From positions 1 to 52,375 of the forward strand of contig JAGCPD010000052.1 in assembly GCA_017645305.1 (NCBI GenBank): DNA of 52,375 bases. Direction: 5' to 3'. Shown one piece after another: positions 10,301-17,603 of the stretch. The DNA comes from Bacteroidaceae bacterium (lineage in GTDB: Bacteria; Bacteroidota; Bacteroidia; Bacteroidales; Bacteroidaceae). The number at the start of each line of letters is the position of its first letter. The first letter of the stretch is position 1. The position numbers were made by a program, and so were the translations under genes. The notes under the pieces are model-generated. The model did no database searches and was not told the origin of the DNA. It saw only the letters and a program-made list of their open reading frames with translations.

Positions 10301-13300
10301 GGCAACCTGATGCTGAAGATGACCAACTTCAACCGTATGTACAAGAACTTGAAGAGCGTGGGGGTACAATACCGCTACGAGGGTAACACACAGTGGAACA
10401 CCATCCACACCTATGTCACCAACATAGCAGACTCGCTGAATGAAAGCTATAGTCCGATGCCCGATGCCAGCACCATCCGCTATACGTACAATATGAAAGA
10501 CGACAACATGTTCCCGCAGGGCACATACACCTTCCGAGCCTTCACCACTACGCCCTACGGCACAGAACTGGTGTCGGTCTATAGCGACGAGGTGACGGTG
10601 TTCAAGGACAACATACGTCCGCGCAACCTCTCCACGCCGACTCCCGCCAACGGCATCCTGCGTCACGGTGACGATATCAGCATCGAGTTCAATGAAGACA
10701 TCGTACCAGGCTACGTCAGCGACAAGAATATCATCGTCACCGCCAAGCTCAACAATCAGCCCATACAGCACGAGGTGGCCAAGAAGTTGCGACCATTTGG
10801 AGACGAACAGGCCACTGAAAACCCAATCTTCCTGAACGGCGACTTCTCGATTGACTTCTGGATGAACTGGGAAAACTCCGGCAGTATCATAAGGCTGGGC
10901 TCCGGACAATTGGAACTGGGTATTGACGACGAGGGCCACATTGTGGCATCCATTGGAGGTGTGCAGGTTATAAGCAAGGACGTGGTGCCCAAAAACAAGT
11001 GGACATACATTGTGCTGAGCTATAAGTCGGGCGACAACACGAAATTCTCTGCCCTTGCACAGTACGATGCCACTACACTTCAATTGTTCACCGACGAAAC
11101 GGTGAACAACATCGCACAACTGGTTCACTACTCCCAAGACAACTATCTCTATCTGGGCGACATGAATGGTGCAATACACGACCTGAGTCTGTTCAGCATC
11201 TACCGCGATGTCTATGAAGCCGCAGCCAAAAAGAATCAGGCGAAGGACTGTTATGTCTATGGTCTCGTCAACTACTGGCCTATGAACGAGGGTCACGGAC
11301 ATGTAGCTAATGACTTACGCCACACTCACAACTTCTGTGTGAACGACACCTGGCTGCTTGACAACATAAACTACTCCCTGCGGTTAGACGACGAAAAGGG
11401 TGTCCAGACCGATATCAGCCGCATCAACACCACTGTCGGCGACAGCTATGCCATTGAGATGTGGGTGAATCTCTCCATATCCGAGGATTCCAATGAAATA
11501 ACCATCTTTGAGACAGGCAATACGGAGCATAACAGATTGGGACTTTATTACATAAATGGACAAGATGATTGGGTGCTGCGCTATGGTAATCAGGAAAAAG
11601 CAGTAGCCAGTCACGTGGACTTCACCCAGACAAACTCATGGAACCACATTGCGCTGAATGTAGTACGTGGGCAAGCCGCTTCCTTCTTCTTCAACGGACA
11701 GCGCACAGCAGTCATCTCCGAGCGCGACATACCGCCCATACAGGGTGCATATCTCATAATGGGCAAGGGCATGGGAGGCTTCTCAAATATCGATGAGGTG
11801 CGCATATGGCACGCCGCACTATCTGAGAGTCGCCTATTGAACAATATGTATAACTGCATCGACACCACCGATGTTTATTCGCGTGGCCTCGTAGCCTACT
11901 ATCCTTTCGAAAAAGCAGGCACCGTGAACGGAGTAAGCACAATGGTTGAGACATTGGAGAATCTCGCTCCCAAACTACTCGGCGATAAGACTCGCGAAAC
12001 CCTCACCCCACTGGGCGATTATCAATCTGTAAGTTTATCGCCGCCTCTGAAGAATGCCCCGATGGAGAGTCGCCTCATCGCCGTACCTGTAGCCTCCGAA
12101 CGTAAGGTTGTCATCAACCTATTCACCACAGAAGGCATAGCACCACGAGACCTTGAAGGTTCCACACTCAACATCACCGTAGATAAGATTCACGACATGC
12201 ACGGCAACCAGTCGAACCCGATACGATGGACAGCCTACATGCAGATGAATACACTGAAATGGATGAAGGATTCGGTGAACATCATCAAGCAATATGGCGA
12301 CGACTATACTTTCGACGTGAACATCGAGAACCGTGGCGGCAGCACCGAATACTATACTTTATATAATATGCCTGCGTGGCTCACCCTGGTTGATAGCGAA
12401 CGCAGCGACGAAATCAGTCCGCTGTCCGTCAAGACACTACGCTTCAAGGTCACCCCGCTGGTGGCTGTAGGAAACTACGATGTCACCATCGGACTGCAAG
12501 GTAACGACGAAATTCTGGAACCGCTGCGAATCGTGATGAAGGTACGCGGCGAACAGCCCGCATGGAACGTCGATCCGAACGCCTACGAGAACACTATGAG
12601 CATCGTGGGACAAATTTACATCAACGGCATACTGATGGGTAACAGCGAGAGCCTTCTTGCCGCCTTTATCGACAACGAATGCCGCGGTATTGTCTCGCCA
12701 AAGCAGGTACGCGGTGCAGCCTATGTAGCAATGACCATCTATGGCAATGCCTTGCAAACGATCAACGGTCAAACCGCAAATCTCGACATGGACCGGCCTG
12801 TCAGCTTCCGCATCTGGGATGCCACAACAGGCATGACCTACACTAACGTCAACATTACTCTCCCCGACGGCAGGGTGACCGACGTCGTCTCTTTTGATCC
12901 GACAGACAATTACGGAACCTTCGACCATCCGCTCATCTTCACCAAAAGCAACCTTGTGGAGCAGCCTCTGAACATCCGCACAGGTTGGAACTGGCTATCA
13001 CTGGGCGTAGAGCCTACCAACCCCAGCATATCAGAAGTGCTTATGGATTTGGTAACATGGGACGCACAGCTGAAGGATAAGAACACAGGTGTGGCTTACT
13101 GTCGAGGCAAATACTGGGCTGGCAGCATGAAAGAAGTACATGCCAACACAATGTACAAGCTTCAGCTGACACGCATGGAAGACAGCAAAGATCTGCCGCA
13201 GCCGCTCATTGTCAATGGCGCACAGATGAAACTTGCCGATACACCCGTCACCCTGCGCAAGGACTGGAACTGGATAGCCTATACCCCCATGATGACGATT

Positions 13301-14020
13301 TCCATCGACGAAGCATTGGCCGGTGCCAACCCAAAGGAGGGTGATCAAGTGAAGTCGCAGACTGGCTTTGCCTACTACGGTCCCTACGGATGGGAGGGTA
13401 ATCTCGAAGCCTTGGAAAGCGGAAAGGGCTACCTCTACCATAGTCTTGACACCTTAGAAAAGAAGTTCGTTTATCCCACGGTCGCCTCCGAAAGGGCCAA
13501 TAGACCCCGTAAGTCCATCAGGTCCGATGCAGAAAGCGTCTTCTCGCCCGTCAATCCCACCGATTATCCCGACAACATGGCTATTGTGATTATGCTCACC
13601 GATGGTGGCGAGTCTATCAACGATGCCGAAATCGCAGCCTTCATCGATGGTGAATGCCGTGGTACAGCCTTTGCCGACGAAGATCTCTATTACCTGCTCG
13701 TAGCAGGTGAAGGCAGCGGTCAGTCAATTGAAATAAAGGCAAACATCAATGGCATCGTTCAGACAGTCTGCACCACGCTAACATACGTCAGCGACGGTAG
13801 TATCGGAACCCCGTGGAATCCTTATATCATCGATATCAGCAACCCGACTGGCATCAACATTTCACAATCGACACTTGACAACGATGGGAGCTGGTACAGC
13901 CTTCAAGGCATCTTCTTAGGCACAACCAAGCCCACCATTTCCGGTGTCTATCTCCACAACGGCCAGAAAGTCGTGATAAGGCAAGCGAATAATCCCAGCA
14001 GATCCAAAAGTCGTGATTAA
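4331..14020 (+). CDS. Giant secreted multidomain surface protein with LamG-like domains and a T9SS-type C terminus
   Basis: 3229 residues with a signal peptide (FRAIAIVLVALMAGFLPSRA). Beta-rich and Fn3-like segments fill about 300-650. A carboxypeptidase-regulatory-like fold starts near 653 (GTITGHIAYGTGTAVSGVRV), with a second near 994. LamG/concanavalin-like domains lie at about 698-876, 2162-2318 and 2346-2510; the first and third end in FVDDIRLWKRALTEKEI and IDEVRIWHAALSESRL. Two copies of an AAFIDxECRG module (about 2754 and 3081) flank two WNW modules (GWNWLSLG near 2884, DWNWIAYTP near 2977). The end, WYSLQGIFLG ... GVYLHNGQKVVIR, resembles a T9SS sorting signal but carries an extra basic tail (QANNPSRSKSRD). 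Residues about 1440-1720 are unfamiliar. It probably acts as an adhesin or glycan-binding protein exported through SprA and attached at the cell surface; its exact ligand is unknown. Confidence 0.85.
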   Translation: MKTRQLFRAIAIVLVALMAGFLPSRAYNSNWKYTATAKDEGRDSDGGSYTFRYDSESTKSEIMGFKTYYRFDASKHIYKWNWDIKVNFGTIDNNNSTDIIVTIEDNDGIRRTIAKANFVGYNNPTIEQADRPVFINHISSSGDFKYMFTLEYQPTPEDLRAGIKRIYIQGYTKWKNNGRNFQYERDLDISSYKNMVPEYSCELDDEGNYLFHVNGTPKVDGNKKYLGKYFYGKVSYGYSSYTDEWKRFDLTEENRSGGTDDKADYTFTVPVKTYTAPLRIGKLDYTVDVKRHTQLYNGDEHYKYSLPSATGDAYGEGILFKPYTRVDKLTAEFDKWKKQNVIQWTRNMKMADYVNYKRVEIDCLTDGSWYVLRYEKGQSPSSYEIIKEISGNSTNLKVEDSDIDYDKEYVYRVVFLPKLLKEKYADKLVNLPGESQTHSKYDLWEESTVSTVMEVPIKLAQDRSDDSGIHLTWEYNVQKSGCEWRIDKHRLGQSTWTPVTTIPIDTKQSTASYLEEGGSVCDLYVYRIMAKINDKELFSDTLVCNMPAGSYISDVEASTGTEEKHVVVKWKVARPSDDDIWFRILRRPIGSNEWTVLDSNVHGHETEYSYIDDRVMAGSYYEYTVEAYGAKCDEQMVKTDTKTAPGFSQARGTITGHIAYGTGTAVSGVRVNLVKSSADEGTSQPQFLSRFIEGEGKGLQWTADSAEYAGKISGKQALTLQMWVRPQIDNDAAFKPLLVLNNVIELGAKTLNGTDYYLYAYDATNPAKQIYDYPELKFDNYDFTHLAATYSEGKWTLYAGNDTLHSETFEAADQNWTATFQGTGQPTMSIGGSYRLTEAGDYPTRPFAGFVDDIRLWKRALTEKEIYANYSRILGGMEDGLLLYWPLDEGINVKDYAFDVARQDGLYLLNHPEVGINARPSDIVPSTKYLALYGLTDAEGDYIIRGIPFQQGGTNYKLAPDLGIHEFNPNTRSMFISPTSLTANNIDFEDVSSFPMSGHIYYAGTNIPVEDIQLFVDGELMTGNGEVKKTDSNGFYEISVPIGEHYVEAKLDGHKMVAGGRFPTQGNFNFDRAMQYDFADSTLVNFVGRVDGALRNDTLAVGFGLSKNNIGVATVQLKLNNESFSFNCQDDHITDATTERTWDSDTISINSHAWTGTGYDAKYIYIRTDSLTGEFSALLPPLNYVTKSIRVNSNPDIEFNSLPQIDLTNVKKEEKDSLKRASELQEGEANQYYTYNTKMVSTHYATPEVRMWQKNSGAGFGEQELRDYSVSSTETANITDIWTQQKDGSVTYTYGFPIFNRSTKYTFCLRGFEAYANYDSGEAVCDTIPMNGQILTIENEMSDDQSVVAKVIDSNATNLKPGDVYNLKSNQLTLDEDGCNEVTFTTGLPNITAPYTRQFNLFYERDKRTYNGPQINGVVLGELTDGNNFVTQGPDIVSMVLRDPPGSKSKTTWRTGTIRTKIENKTRAWSATEQFQSELIWGSRLMQGVGMGVMIVTTNEVNTIATVGERGTGEWLTKNSNTWVHTTANNIATSTGIKYVGSAGDVYIGTSHNLIIGNCRKVGFHREAEGIVLGLKDAISMSDSIKTGFAYSQYDIINTMIPKLIDTRNALLEYKDSTAAATYKNMTDQDVYLTWLTKDDPNYGKDSTYVWKQGKNGRSQDMVLCYNEAIRQWKETIAWNEKDKVKAFNDYSKFYKENRSFDGGTSYSYSERRDTTKSEITSDSYTATVLGSVKHRIGVTAGASFGANWEFKAEGSRKWVDEDGDFDKNVSSYAEFDYEMNDGNPGTDFTVDIYKSPEDWSDIFLLRGGQSYNPYEAEETTLFYDTLKNHIISYGTQRMEQPIIYISTDGNVGAKSAVQTDVPSGQNALFTLHLTNGTKTNQEIPLLYTIVIPEDANTQGLEILMDGVIANGRNVFINPGETIKKVITVRQTDQSVLDYNDVKILFVSQYQPFDIQDAVRLSVHFAPSSSPIDLALDEPVLNIETLDRDGGNLMLKMTNFNRMYKNLKSVGVQYRYEGNTQWNTIHTYVTNIADSLNESYSPMPDASTIRYTYNMKDDNMFPQGTYTFRAFTTTPYGTELVSVYSDEVTVFKDNIRPRNLSTPTPANGILRHGDDISIEFNEDIVPGYVSDKNIIVTAKLNNQPIQHEVAKKLRPFGDEQATENPIFLNGDFSIDFWMNWENSGSIIRLGSGQLELGIDDEGHIVASIGGVQVISKDVVPKNKWTYIVLSYKSGDNTKFSALAQYDATTLQLFTDETVNNIAQLVHYSQDNYLYLGDMNGAIHDLSLFSIYRDVYEAAAKKNQAKDCYVYGLVNYWPMNEGHGHVANDLRHTHNFCVNDTWLLDNINYSLRLDDEKGVQTDISRINTTVGDSYAIEMWVNLSISEDSNEITIFETGNTEHNRLGLYYINGQDDWVLRYGNQEKAVASHVDFTQTNSWNHIALNVVRGQAASFFFNGQRTAVISERDIPPIQGAYLIMGKGMGGFSNIDEVRIWHAALSESRLLNNMYNCIDTTDVYSRGLVAYYPFEKAGTVNGVSTMVETLENLAPKLLGDKTRETLTPLGDYQSVSLSPPLKNAPMESRLIAVPVASERKVVINLFTTEGIAPRDLEGSTLNITVDKIHDMHGNQSNPIRWTAYMQMNTLKWMKDSVNIIKQYGDDYTFDVNIENRGGSTEYYTLYNMPAWLTLVDSERSDEISPLSVKTLRFKVTPLVAVGNYDVTIGLQGNDEILEPLRIVMKVRGEQPAWNVDPNAYENTMSIVGQIYINGILMGNSESLLAAFIDNECRGIVSPKQVRGAAYVAMTIYGNALQTINGQTANLDMDRPVSFRIWDATTGMTYTNVNITLPDGRVTDVVSFDPTDNYGTFDHPLIFTKSNLVEQPLNIRTGWNWLSLGVEPTNPSISEVLMDLVTWDAQLKDKNTGVAYCRGKYWAGSMKEVHANTMYKLQLTRMEDSKDLPQPLIVNGAQMKLADTPVTLRKDWNWIAYTPMMTISIDEALAGANPKEGDQVKSQTGFAYYGPYGWEGNLEALESGKGYLYHSLDTLEKKFVYPTVASERANRPRKSIRSDAESVFSPVNPTDYPDNMAIVIMLTDGGESINDAEIAAFIDGECRGTAFADEDLYYLLVAGEGSGQSIEIKANINGIVQTVCTTLTYVSDGSIGTPWNPYIIDISNPTGINISQSTLDNDGSWYSLQGIFLGTTKPTISGVYLHNGQKVVIRQANNPSRSKSRD

Positions 14021-14045
14021 AAGGGCAATAAAGTTCGGAGTAGCG

Positions 14046-14063
14046 GTTAGGAATTATTCTAAC
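14046..14063. terminator. Small hairpin between convergent genes
   Basis: GTTAGGAATTATTCTAAC folds into a 7-bp stem with a 4-nt loop in the short gap between the convergent giant gene and murF-alr. There is no T-run, so a terminator role is only a possibility. Confidence 0.3.
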
Positions 14064-14075
14064 ATGTGAAAGAAA

Positions 14076-16436
14076 CTACTCTTGGTAATAAACGCGCTTT
14101 ACGCGGTTGCTGATTCCTGTAAGAATCTCGTAGGGAATAGTGTCAATTATGTCTGACAGAACTGACGGGGACAACTCTTCGCCAAATATCAGAACTGAAT
14201 CGCCCTCCTTACAAGGAATATCGGTAACGTCTATCATGCAGACATCCATGCAGATGTTACCTACATACCAGGCTTTCTGCCCATTTACAAGGCAATAACC
14301 GTTCCTGCGTCCCAGAAGCCGGTCTAAACCGTCAGCATACCCTATGGGAATACTGGCAATACGGCTGTCACGCTCCACAAACGTGCGTCGGCTGTAGCCC
14401 ACACTGTCCCCGGCAGGAACATCGTGAATCTGCAGAATGGTTGTGCGCAAGGTACATACATTATTTATAAGCCGATTGTTGCGGCTGTTGATGCCGTAAA
14501 GACCAAGTCCTAAGCGTACCATCTCCATCTGACGTTCGGGGAAGTGTTCGATACCGGCACTGTTGCACATATGCCGGAGAATGGTATGATGGAATGCCTG
14601 CTGAAGCTTTCCGCTTCCCTGAAGGAACAAATCATACTGGCGGGCAGAGAACGTATCGAAATCGTCGCTATCACTTCCCACAAAATGCGAGAATACAGAG
14701 CGGGGAATAACTGCGTTCTGTCGTTTCAGTCTGTCTATAAGCTCCGGCATATCCTTCAGCGGGTCAAAACCCATCCTGTGCATTCCTGTATCCAACTTAA
14801 TATGTATAGGGAAGTTGGCAATACCCTCTGCCTTTGCTGCATGAATAAGGGCATCCAGCAGTCGGAAACTGTACACCTCGGGTTCCAGGTTATATTGGAA
14901 GAGTGTCCTGAAGGAACTCATCTCTGGATTCATTATCATGATATTTGAAGTAATGCCCGCATTACGGAGTGCCACTCCTTCGTCAGCTACAGCCACTGCC
15001 AGATAATCTACCCTGTGGTCCTGCAGAATCTTTGCCACCTCGATGGCACCGGCTCCGTAGGCATCAGCCTTCACCATACAAATCATTTTGGTCTCTGGCT
15101 TCAAGAAAGAACGATAGTAATTCAGGTTCTGTTCTATCGCACTCAGGTTTACTTCTAATATAGTTTCGTGTACCTTCTGCTCCAGCATATCTGTTATCTG
15201 CTCAAAACAGAAGGAACGGGCACCCTTAATAAGAATCAGCTGGTTGCGCAAGGTCTCGAAAAGGGGACTCTGCAAGAACGACTGGGTATCAGGGAAGAAA
15301 CTGCAGCGTGCCTGAAGGTCCTGGAAGCAATGGGCATGCTCCGAAATTACGGGACCTATGGCTACCAACTGCTCCACTCCCTGCTGCTGTATCATTTGTG
15401 CCAAATGGGTATAGAACATCATGGGCGGAACACCACTCTGCTGAATATCGCTTAGAATCAGCGTCTTTGACTTCCCTTTGCGTTCCGGCCTGCGGTTCAT
15501 AAAATGAAGGGCAATGTCCAAGCTGTTAAGGTCGCTGTTGTATGAATCGTTTATGAGGGTGCAGTCCCGGATTCCTGCCTTTACCTCTAAGCGCATGGCC
15601 ACAGGCTCCAGGGTCTTCAACCGTTCCTCTATCACCTGGTCACTCATGCCCATATACTGGCAGACTACCCGGCAGACTGCCATATTGTCCTCGATAGCAT
15701 TACCTGTACTATGCCAGGGAATAAGCCGGCACTTAAAGTTCATCTTACGGATACATTGCGTAACCGTCTGGTCATCAGCTTGGTAAATCAGGGCTTCCAC
15801 ACCCTTGAAGAGCTGGAGTTTTTCGATGCATTTCTGTTCCATCGACACAAAATTCTCCTGATGGGCAGAACCCAAGCAAGTAAAGATTCCCAACGTGGGC
15901 TGGATGATTCGCTGAAGAGAAGTCATCTCGCCTGGCTGAGAGATAGCGGCCTCGAAGATTCCTATCTGGCTCTTCTCCCACAATCCCCAGATGGAGAGTG
16001 GGACACCAATCTGAGAATTATAGCTGCGAGGGCTTCTGGTAACGGTATAATCGGGCGAAAGCATCTGATACAACCATTCCTTTACAATGGTTTTTCCGTT
16101 GCTTCCTGTTATACCCATGATGGGAATTGAGAAAGAATCACGGTGACGTTCTGCCAAACGCTGTAATGCCTGCAAGGTGTCAGGAACGCGCAGGAAATTG
16201 GCATCAGGGAAGTTCCCGTCGGGGATGCAGTCAACAACAAAGGCTCGTACACCCCGATTGTACAAATCGCCAACATAGGCATGTCCATCCCCCTTGCCTG
16301 TCCGGATGGCAAAGAAAAGGGTGCTTTCCGGAAAACTCAAGCTTCTGCTATCTGTCAACAGCCAGTCTATTTGTTGTTCGAATGCCCCCGTTCTGTGAGC
16401 ACCTATTAATATGGAGATATCTGATATTGTGTACAT
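14076..16436 (-). CDS. Bifunctional UDP-MurNAc-tripeptide:D-Ala-D-Ala ligase / alanine racemase
   Basis: A 786-residue cytosolic fusion of MurF and alanine racemase, an arrangement typical of Bacteroidetes. Residues 1-420 are MurF: Mur-ligase ATP loop GITGSNGKT at 108-116, and the central-domain motif LINDSYNSDLNSLDIAL at 294-310. Residues 425-786 are a fold-type III PLP racemase: the PLP lysine is K456 in MVKADAYGAG, and SVGYSRRTF holds the tyrosine expected as the second catalytic base. The protein makes D-Ala from L-Ala and adds D-Ala-D-Ala to the peptidoglycan precursor, so two consecutive needs of one pathway sit on one chain. No clear TAnnTTTG box was found upstream; the 112-nt gap to the GSCFA gene contains short repeats. 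Confidence 0.96.
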   Translation of the reverse strand: MYTISDISILIGAHRTGAFEQQIDWLLTDSRSLSFPESTLFFAIRTGKGDGHAYVGDLYNRGVRAFVVDCIPDGNFPDANFLRVPDTLQALQRLAERHRDSFSIPIMGITGSNGKTIVKEWLYQMLSPDYTVTRSPRSYNSQIGVPLSIWGLWEKSQIGIFEAAISQPGEMTSLQRIIQPTLGIFTCLGSAHQENFVSMEQKCIEKLQLFKGVEALIYQADDQTVTQCIRKMNFKCRLIPWHSTGNAIEDNMAVCRVVCQYMGMSDQVIEERLKTLEPVAMRLEVKAGIRDCTLINDSYNSDLNSLDIALHFMNRRPERKGKSKTLILSDIQQSGVPPMMFYTHLAQMIQQQGVEQLVAIGPVISEHAHCFQDLQARCSFFPDTQSFLQSPLFETLRNQLILIKGARSFCFEQITDMLEQKVHETILEVNLSAIEQNLNYYRSFLKPETKMICMVKADAYGAGAIEVAKILQDHRVDYLAVAVADEGVALRNAGITSNIMIMNPEMSSFRTLFQYNLEPEVYSFRLLDALIHAAKAEGIANFPIHIKLDTGMHRMGFDPLKDMPELIDRLKRQNAVIPRSVFSHFVGSDSDDFDTFSARQYDLFLQGSGKLQQAFHHTILRHMCNSAGIEHFPERQMEMVRLGLGLYGINSRNNRLINNVCTLRTTILQIHDVPAGDSVGYSRRTFVERDSRIASIPIGYADGLDRLLGRRNGYCLVNGQKAWYVGNICMDVCMIDVTDIPCKEGDSVLIFGEELSPSVLSDIIDTIPYEILTGISNRVKRVYYQE

Positions 16437-16459
16437 TTTGTTAAGAATGAAGAATGACT

Positions 16460-16557
16460 TTGAACGAAAACGAAAACGAAAACTATTTATTTAAAGAACA
16501 ACAACGTACGTTCCCCTTTAACTTCATTTTTAAATTATGCATTATGAATTATGAATT
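16460..16557. repeat. Low-complexity and palindromic AT-rich repeats
   Basis: The gap holds a GAAAAC/CGAAAA tandem (about 16465-16483) and an ATTATGAATT-type cluster (16532-16557). Its 19-mer AATTATGCATTATGAATTA (16533-16551) recurs exactly at 23310-23328. It overlaps the last codon and stop of the GSCFA gene. Confidence 0.7.
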
Positions 16558-17508
16558 GATATTAAATTTTTTCCTCAATAGTCTTGCTTTCTCTTCCAGC
16601 GATTCCATAAATCGTTGATAGGCTTCAGAGTCCGGATGGCTTGGGGTATGACGCAGACCATTGCGGATAGGGGCATACTCTTGCAGATACGCCTGCATAG
16701 AAGGACCCATTACCGCATTCACCAGACACTGCCAGATATAATCAACGGCAACGCCAGAGGGATGCAACATATCTTCAGTGTAAAACCTGTAATCGCGTAA
16801 CTCGTCCATCATTATTTCATAGGCAGGGAAATAGCGTACCTTTTGGGGATACAGCTTACAAACTTCATCCACTGCGAGCATAAGGGTCGATTTTGCCAGC
16901 TGATTGCCGTGATAGCCATATTTGGCATAACGGAAAGGACTTATTGTAAAGACTATCTTCAATTTGGGATTCTGCAGAAACACATCATCCAGCAAAGCCG
17001 ACAAAGATGCTATGCACGCAGCCACCGGCATCCATTCTTCACTAAACAACCTACCAGGTGCCTTATGGCAATTGGCAACCACCAGGCCATTGGATTTCAG
17101 CTGATAGCATACATTAGTGCCCAAAGTAACAAACAGATAATCAGCAGACTGAAGGGAAAGCTGTAACATCTGCAATGCTCCTTCTACCACATTTCTGCAA
17201 GCCTGTTCTGTATTGCCGCCTATCTGCGTACCGGCCAACCAGCATCGCCATTCATCCTCAAAACAGAACAGTGGGATGGGCTTTTCCCCAAGATGTAAAG
17301 CAGCATACACCTGAAGGCGAATACTCTCGGGATTATAAAGAACGCCTAAGGGATTGCAAAGGGAATGAAGGCCGAAACTCTGAAAGCGCTCTCCCATGTA
17401 CTGGGCAAAACAAGAGCCCAGAAATACCACATGGTCGGAAACAGACATTGGATTCTCCCATTTGGGGACTTCAACCTTCGTCCGAAAAAGATGTTCCTGA
17501 TTATTCAT
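16549..17508 (-). CDS. GSCFA domain-containing protein
   Basis: 319 residues, no signal peptide. The family-naming motif is visible as VVFLGSCFAQYMGERFQSFG near the N terminus, followed by NPLGVLYNP, the usual second block of this family. Further conserved stretches are VTLGTNVCYQL and FTISPFRYAKYGYHGNQLAK, and late DMLHPSGVAVDYIW with an Asp/His pair. This layout (GSCFA block, TLG-T, HPS near the end) is compatible with an SGNH/GDSL-hydrolase-like fold, so an acyl- or acetyl-hydrolase is possible, but the substrate is unknown. I chose ATG 17508 rather than an in-frame TTG at 17538; a TATCTTTG box at 17513-17520 directly upstream predicts a very short leader. The final residues (INS) lie in the dispersed AT-rich repeat. 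Confidence 0.85.
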   Translation of the reverse strand: MNNQEHLFRTKVEVPKWENPMSVSDHVVFLGSCFAQYMGERFQSFGLHSLCNPLGVLYNPESIRLQVYAALHLGEKPIPLFCFEDEWRCWLAGTQIGGNTEQACRNVVEGALQMLQLSLQSADYLFVTLGTNVCYQLKSNGLVVANCHKAPGRLFSEEWMPVAACIASLSALLDDVFLQNPKLKIVFTISPFRYAKYGYHGNQLAKSTLMLAVDEVCKLYPQKVRYFPAYEIMMDELRDYRFYTEDMLHPSGVAVDYIWQCLVNAVMGPSMQAYLQEYAPIRNGLRHTPSHPDSEAYQRFMESLEEKARLLRKKFNINS

Positions 17509-17512
17509 TGAG

Positions 17513-17520
17513 CAAAGATA
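17513..17520 (-). promoter_or_regulatory. -7 box for the GSCFA gene
   Basis: TATCTTTG on the minus strand ends only 5 nt before the ATG at 17508, predicting a nearly leaderless transcript. No well-spaced -33 element is obvious. Confidence 0.5.
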
Positions 17521-17564
17521 ACATTTTTTCTTGCACAAAATTACGGAACTTCGTTGAAAATATG

Positions 17565-17572
17565 TAATTTTG
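17565..17572 (+). promoter_or_regulatory. -7 box for dxs-trkA
   Basis: TAATTTTG matches TAnnTTTG about 32 nt upstream of the GTG start of dxs. The divergent GSCFA box lies about 45 bp away. No clear -33 element. Confidence 0.5.
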
Positions 17573-17603
17573 CATTATCAAAAATTGAACAATTGTAGAA
17601 AAA

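Noticed and set aside
10040..11302. 420-codon frame opposite the giant surface gene
   Set aside because: Antisense shadow of a high-GC coding region; no domain or ribosome-binding site, Val/His-rich as expected from reverse reading. The same holds for other long antisense frames over the giant gene and sprA.
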